A stretch of DNA of 64,000 nucleotides from Proteus vulgaris (GTDB lineage: Bacteria > Pseudomonadota > Gammaproteobacteria > Enterobacterales > Enterobacteriaceae): contig NZ_JAEHOQ010000001.1 of assembly GCF_016239305.1 (NCBI RefSeq), positions 1 through 64,000 of the forward strand, read 5' to 3'. How positions within the stretch are numbered: the stretch's first letter is position 1; the number at the start of each line of letters is the position of its first letter. This document shows, one piece after another, positions 59,833 through 64,000 of the stretch. Both the position numbers and the translations under genes were made by a program. The notes beneath the pieces were generated by a model. It had not been told where the DNA came from. It saw nothing but the letters and a program-made list of their open reading frames with translations, and did no database searches.

Positions 59833-60323
59833 TACGAAGGTGTATCTTTTGATGAAGTGAATTTTCCGGTGCGTGTCATGAAAGTGCTAGGTGTAGAAAG
59901 TTAATTACGGATCATATTAACCTAACAGCCAATAACCCACTGATTGGACCTAATAGTCCTGAATTAAGTGTCCATTTTCTAGATGTGAGTGATGTTTATA
60001 ACAAAGCAATACGCCAAATTGTTATTGATGTTGCAAAAGAACAAAACATCACTTTACGCCAAAGTGTCTATGCATGGTGAACAGTCCGAACATATGAAAT
60101 ACTGACTACAATTCGCATGATAAGACCCTTGGGACTGTCAACGGTACCAGAAGCACTTATTGCTCACCATTCAGGCACAGATACCATAGGTATTTCATAC
60201 TTAACCAATATGGCTTGTGGAATTTTAGAGCAGCCTCTTAGCCATGATGAAGTAGTTAAAACCGCAGAGCGCGTAAAATCAACCTTCTTAAAACTTATTA
60301 GTGAAGTGATCACTCGCATATAA
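59833..60323 (+). pseudogene. Purine nucleoside phosphorylase remnant
   Basis: Three pieces match a PNP of the PunA type. 59833: [20 protein letters not shown], then VES and a stop. 59910: DHINLTANNPLIGPN...FLDVSDVYNKAIRQIVIDVAKEQNITLRQSVYAW, ending at a TGA (60078). 60081 on, same frame: TYEILTTIRM, then GLSTVPEALIAHHSG and ISYLTNMACGILEQPLSHDE to the stop at 60323. About 80-90 N-terminal residues are absent, about 20 residues around the TNAAGG region are deleted with a frame change, there is one nonsense codon, and a few residues are missing before GLSTVPE. Clearly non-functional. Confidence 0.88.
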
Positions 60324-60502
60324 CTTTTTATCAATAAAAGAAATGTAGTTCATACTTAATTAATTCTATTTCTTATTTAATAAAACAATAATAAGATAAT
60401 GACAGACTTATTAGTGTTTTTATTTGGTCTTATTTTTAAAGATTAAAAATTATAGCAATATAAAATTCAGTTTACATTTTCATGTAAAAGGAATTTATAT
60501 CC

Positions 60503-62296
60503 ATGAGCACATCCACCATAAAAAAGACACAAGCATTTTACTCAATCATTGATATAATGAAAGAAAATAGAATAGATATTGCTATATGGGAAAAGTCACA
60601 TCCTAACCATAAATTTACAGAGATATCATTTAGTTTTCCAGGATATACTGAATTAAGAACAGATAAATATAATACAATAACTACATTAAACAAATCCCAA
60701 CAAGATTTAGCAAAAGAGATATTACAGTTATGGGCTGATGTCACTAATGTTAAATTCATAGAAAAAGAAGCAAATTATGATACTGATATAAAAATTGGTC
60801 TTTATAATAATGTATTTGAACATTATGATAAATATTCTTTTAAAATAGGAGGCTTCTCAACATATCCTGCGAAAGAAAAATATTCAACTAAAGAAATTTT
60901 CAGTATTTCTGACTATAGCGAATCAGGACAAGTTTGGTTAAATATTTCTGAAACAAAATATATGAAAACAGTTAAAAAATCACATATCACACCAGAAAGA
61001 AAACCTAAAATAGATGCTTTCATGAAAAAATCTGATGGTATTAAATATTATTATATTGAAAGTGAGGATGAAATTGATTTATTTAAAAACTTAAATGCCA
61101 ATTCTCATTTAGAAAATAATTTAGAGCCATCTAAAAAAGGAACATATAAATTTTATACTTATATACATGAAATAGGTCATGCTTTAGGATTACCACATAC
61201 ATTTAATGATAATAATAATCTCGATATTAAAGAAAATAGTTTCCAGTATTCAGTCATGGCATACAATATGCCAAAAACAGAATATGCTGACTTTCATAAT
61301 AATTTTCCCATGAGCCCAATGCTTATTGATATTTATTTAATTCAACAGCTTTATGGTAAAAATAACTCAACTCGAATAGGCGATACTGTATATGGGTTTA
61401 ATTCTAACTCTGAAAGAAAAGCCTATACTCTAAATACAGATAACGATGTAATAATCAGTTGTATTTGGGATGCAGGCGGTAATGATACACTTGATTTTTC
61501 TCAATATAATGTCGAACAAAAAATAGATCTTAATGAGGGGACTTTTTCTAGTATAGGTGGATTAAAAAATAATATTTCAATTGCTTTTGGTACTGTTATT
61601 GAAAATGCATTAGGTGGATTAAAAGATAACTATATTTTAGGTAATCATGTTGATAATTATCTTAAAGGAAATCAGGGAAATGACACCTTAAGTGGTGAAA
61701 AAGGTGATGATAGTCTTTATGGTGAGCAAGGTGATGATATCCTTTATGGCGGTGATGGTGATGATACTCTTTATGGTAATATTGGTAATGACACTCTCTA
61801 CGGTGACGACGGAGATGATCTTATTTTTGGTGAAAAAGGGGATGATATTCTTTTCAGTGGAAGAGGTCAGGATATTCTTTATGGTGGCTCAGGTAATGAT
61901 GTATTAATCGCTATAGAAGGAGACAATATTCTTGATGGTGGATACCATGATGATACCTTTATTATCAAAGGAGGAAATAATAAATTGTTTGGTAGCCAAG
62001 GAATGGATAATTTTATATTTTATTTAGAGAGCAATACTTATAATAGTCATAACATTATTTATGATTTTAATAAAGATGAGGATGCTATCTTATTTAAATC
62101 ATCGGAAGATAAGATATTGATAAATCCATTATTAACCAAGGAACTTTCTGATAAAAATAATGAAGTAAAGATTTCTTATGACAATAAGAAAACCACATTA
62201 AAGATAACCAATAATGATAAACTAATAAATAAGCAATTAACAATAGATATTATGGGTAATTTTAGTTATGAAGATCTTTTTCTAAATAATGTTTAA
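60503..62296 (+). CDS. Serralysin-like RTX metalloprotease, divergent paralogue
   Basis: A 597-residue protein without an N-terminal signal peptide, as expected for type I secretion. The zinc-binding motif HEIGHALGLPH starts at residue 222, and a Met-turn SVMAYN lies about 26 residues on. The C-terminal half (about residues 390-470) holds some nine nonapeptide RTX repeats (GGxGxDxLY type) that bind calcium. The extreme C-terminus (DIMGNFSYEDLFLNNV) has the hydrophobic-acidic look of a type I secretion signal. Compared with the ZapA-like neighbour it has about 50 extra residues before the zinc motif, and its repeat array is roughly twice as long. AAGGA precedes the ATG. An additional protease of the zap type (ZapE-like), exact name uncertain. 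Confidence 0.85.
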   Translation: MSTSTIKKTQAFYSIIDIMKENRIDIAIWEKSHPNHKFTEISFSFPGYTELRTDKYNTITTLNKSQQDLAKEILQLWADVTNVKFIEKEANYDTDIKIGLYNNVFEHYDKYSFKIGGFSTYPAKEKYSTKEIFSISDYSESGQVWLNISETKYMKTVKKSHITPERKPKIDAFMKKSDGIKYYYIESEDEIDLFKNLNANSHLENNLEPSKKGTYKFYTYIHEIGHALGLPHTFNDNNNLDIKENSFQYSVMAYNMPKTEYADFHNNFPMSPMLIDIYLIQQLYGKNNSTRIGDTVYGFNSNSERKAYTLNTDNDVIISCIWDAGGNDTLDFSQYNVEQKIDLNEGTFSSIGGLKNNISIAFGTVIENALGGLKDNYILGNHVDNYLKGNQGNDTLSGEKGDDSLYGEQGDDILYGGDGDDTLYGNIGNDTLYGDDGDDLIFGEKGDDILFSGRGQDILYGGSGNDVLIAIEGDNILDGGYHDDTFIIKGGNNKLFGSQGMDNFIFYLESNTYNSHNIIYDFNKDEDAILFKSSEDKILINPLLTKELSDKNNEVKISYDNKKTTLKITNNDKLINKQLTIDIMGNFSYEDLFLNNV

Positions 62297-62320
62297 TGCA
62301 TTAAAAGATAATATAAATAT

Positions 62321-62354
62321 ATTATAGGGTTTAAATTTCCTTAAGCCTTATAAT
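62321..62354 (+). other. Stable hairpin between the two proteases
   Basis: ATTATAGGGTTTAA and TTAAGCCTTATAAT pair over 14 positions (two G-U) around ATTTCC. There is no T-run after it. It lies 25 bp past the first protease stop and may be a weak terminator or an mRNA-stabilising element between cotranscribed genes. The remaining 270 bp up to the next start shows nothing else. Confidence 0.55.
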
Positions 62355-62631
62355 AACAGAATGGAATATATAATATGCTAAAATCATGACGGAACCATAT
62401 AATAACATTATGAAAAATACCTGCAGATAAAATAACCTAAGATCTATTTACTTAATTAAATTATTCTGACTTAAAACACACCTCACTTCACAATTATTTA
62501 AAAACATATTTTACCCCTCTAGATTAATATCAATAAGTAGCTATCTTTATTATTGCTGGCGCTCGCCAGATAATTAAACTATTTTCAACATGAAAATAAA
62601 CTTAACCTAAACTTGATATCCGGAGGATATT

Positions 62632-64000
62632 ATGGGTTCTTCTTTATTAAAAAAAGCAGTAGGATTATCTAATGTTTCTGATTTATTAGATAAGAGTGGA
62701 ATTTTTTATAATTTCTCAGCTAAGACTCTACCTTCTTTTGATTATGATACCGCAGGAAAACATATCGCACGCGAAAATTCCACATGGAATGGAAAATATG
62801 TTATTGGACAAGCGGCAGAAGTAACGTATTCATTCCCAACTTGGGCGGGCAAAAAATTTAATGACTTTGGTGATAAAAATCCCTATGGATTTAATTCTGC
62901 GCAAAAAGATCATGCAAAACAATCTTTGGATGCATGGTCTGATATTGCAAATATTAAATTTACAGAAGTAGCACCAAATGTAAAATCAGATATTACTTTT
63001 GGAAATATTACTGATCCTTACGGTAAATTCCAAGCTTATGCCACTTTGCCTAATACTATTGATTATTATGGACGTGATGTATCAGGGCAAGCCTGGTTTA
63101 GTGATTATTATTATGCGGGTAATACGACACCTGAATTAGGTAATTATGGTCGCTTAACAATCATCCATGAAATTGGCCATGCACTTGGTTTAATGCATCC
63201 TGGTGATTATAACGCAGGTCAAAATGTACCTGGATATTTAAAATCTGATTATGCTGAAGATAGTCGCCAATATACTGTTATGAGTTATTGGGATGAATAT
63301 GAAACCGGTGCGCACTTCCAAGGTGCTTATGCTGGAGCTCCTCTACTACATGATATTTCAGCAATGCAATACCTCTATGGTGCAAATACAACAACCAGAA
63401 CAGGTGATGATGTTTACGGCTTCAACTCAAACACAGGTATTGATTATTACACAGCAACAAGCAGTAACGATAAATTAATATTCTCCGTTTGGGACAGTGG
63501 TGGTAACGATACATTTGACTTCTCAGGATATTATCAAGATCAAGTGATTGATTTACGTGAGGGTCATTTCTCTGATATTGGCGGACTACAGAAAAACGTT
63601 TCTATTGCCCAAGGCGTTACAATAGAAAACGCAATCGGTGGCTCTGGTAATGATATTATCTATGGAAATGATGCTGATAATATTCTCATCGGTGGTGGCG
63701 GTAACGACATACTGTATGGTGGCGGTGGCCAAGATACGTTATGGGGTGGTACAGGTAGCAACACCTTTGTTTATAAAGAAATCTCCGACTCACTAGTCTC
63801 AGCTGCTGACAAGATAATGGATTTCAAATCAGGTATTGATAAAATTGATCTTTCAGAGTTAATCGAAAATACCTTCAGTCATAAATTCCTTAATTTTGTT
63901 GATAATTTTACAGGCCGCTCAGGTGAAGCAACCATTAAATATGATCATTCAACAAATTCAAGCGAACTTGCAATCAATGCTTATGGTTATGACTATAGTG
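62632..64000 (+). CDS. zapA: ZapA-like serralysin (mirabilysin), 3' end outside window
   Basis: An open frame of 456 codons runs off the right edge. The ATG follows CGGAGGATATT, a strong SD. It begins MGSSLLKKAVGLSNVSDLLD with no signal peptide. The catalytic motif HEIGHALGLMH starts at residue 179, with a Met-turn TVMSYWDEYE, giving the full HExxHxxGxxH and Met-turn of serralysins. RTX nonapeptides follow (GGSGNDIIYGN, GGGGNDILYGG, GGGGQDTLWGG) and then the SxxxAADKIMDFKSGIDKIDLS secretion-domain start. The Proteus ZapA protease degrades IgA, IgG and antimicrobial peptides and is a virulence factor. About 35 more residues would complete it. Confidence 0.9.
   Translation, partial: MGSSLLKKAVGLSNVSDLLDKSGIFYNFSAKTLPSFDYDTAGKHIARENSTWNGKYVIGQAAEVTYSFPTWAGKKFNDFGDKNPYGFNSAQKDHAKQSLDAWSDIANIKFTEVAPNVKSDITFGNITDPYGKFQAYATLPNTIDYYGRDVSGQAWFSDYYYAGNTTPELGNYGRLTIIHEIGHALGLMHPGDYNAGQNVPGYLKSDYAEDSRQYTVMSYWDEYETGAHFQGAYAGAPLLHDISAMQYLYGANTTTRTGDDVYGFNSNTGIDYYTATSSNDKLIFSVWDSGGNDTFDFSGYYQDQVIDLREGHFSDIGGLQKNVSIAQGVTIENAIGGSGNDIIYGNDADNILIGGGGNDILYGGGGQDTLWGGTGSNTFVYKEISDSLVSAADKIMDFKSGIDKIDLSELIENTFSHKFLNFVDNFTGRSGEATIKYDHSTNSSELAINAYGYDYS

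Noticed and set aside
61692..61907. Methionine-rich 71-codon frame within the protease
   Set aside because: Out-of-frame shadow of the RTX repeats.
61680..61910. Periodic repeats that could suggest a CRISPR or satellite array
   Set aside because: They encode in-frame RTX nonapeptides of the metalloprotease; spacing of 27 bp reflects nine codons.
55500..64000. Duplicate of the tRNA-Phe 3' end as an attachment site
   Set aside because: I looked for the GATTCCGAGTTCGGG segment to the right and did not see it within the window; the element end may lie outside.

Overview
The window looks like a stretch of chromosome from an AT-rich gammaproteobacterium of the order Enterobacterales, most probably Proteus (Morganellaceae). 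I infer this from gene content: blocks of enterobacterial housekeeping genes in the order familiar from E. coli, a complete Na+-translocating NADH:quinone reductase operon, and at the right edge a serralysin-type RTX metalloprotease closely resembling Proteus ZapA (mirabilysin). No database search was possible, so the genus is an inference.

Layout. 1-330: tandem tRNA-Arg(ACG) copies and tRNA-Ser(GCU), read leftward. 795-6415: csrA, alaS, recA (LexA-box promoter) and pncC, all leftward, with a gene-free 900 bp gap where enterics usually carry recX. 6452-9816: lplT-aas, lysophospholipid uptake and re-acylation. 9914-15438: aroL (TyrR box), proBA, crl, frsA, gpt. 15793-20858: pepD, a Fur-boxed TonB-dependent siderophore receptor and SOS-regulated dinB. 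21092-29585: a secreted GDPD-like protein, a CsbD protein, then nqrABCDEF-apbE-nqrM (leftward), which builds the sodium pump and the factors that attach its flavins and metal. 30001-36189: yafK, yafJ, gmhA, fadE (FadR-like site) and lysA. 36301-40522: two LysR regulators, an exported metallo-beta-lactamase-fold protein overlapping a DsbA-like oxidoreductase, and a short prepilin peptidase. 40745-55201: the conserved rsmE-gshB-yqgE-ruvX-pilT-like-yggS-proC-yggT-rdgB-hemW and yggN-glsB-yggL-trmB-mutY-yggX-mltC blocks, split by an orphan Fur-boxed siderophore-binding protein.

The accessory part begins at tRNA-Phe (55461-55536), a position equivalent to the pheV hotspot of other enterics. The next 2 kb is a graveyard: a remnant that looks like a tyrosine-recombinase integrase N-terminal domain, a membrane protein gene broken in a T-run, two further broken reading frames, and a hexanucleotide array. 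Then follow an M20-family amidohydrolase with a convergent XRE regulator, a clearly broken purine nucleoside phosphorylase pseudogene behind a structured, terminator-bearing leader, and two consecutive RTX metalloproteases. The second is ZapA-like and runs off the right edge. The most interesting material is this tRNA-Phe-linked region and the unusual protease at 60503-62296. No CRISPR array, insertion sequence or intact prophage was seen.
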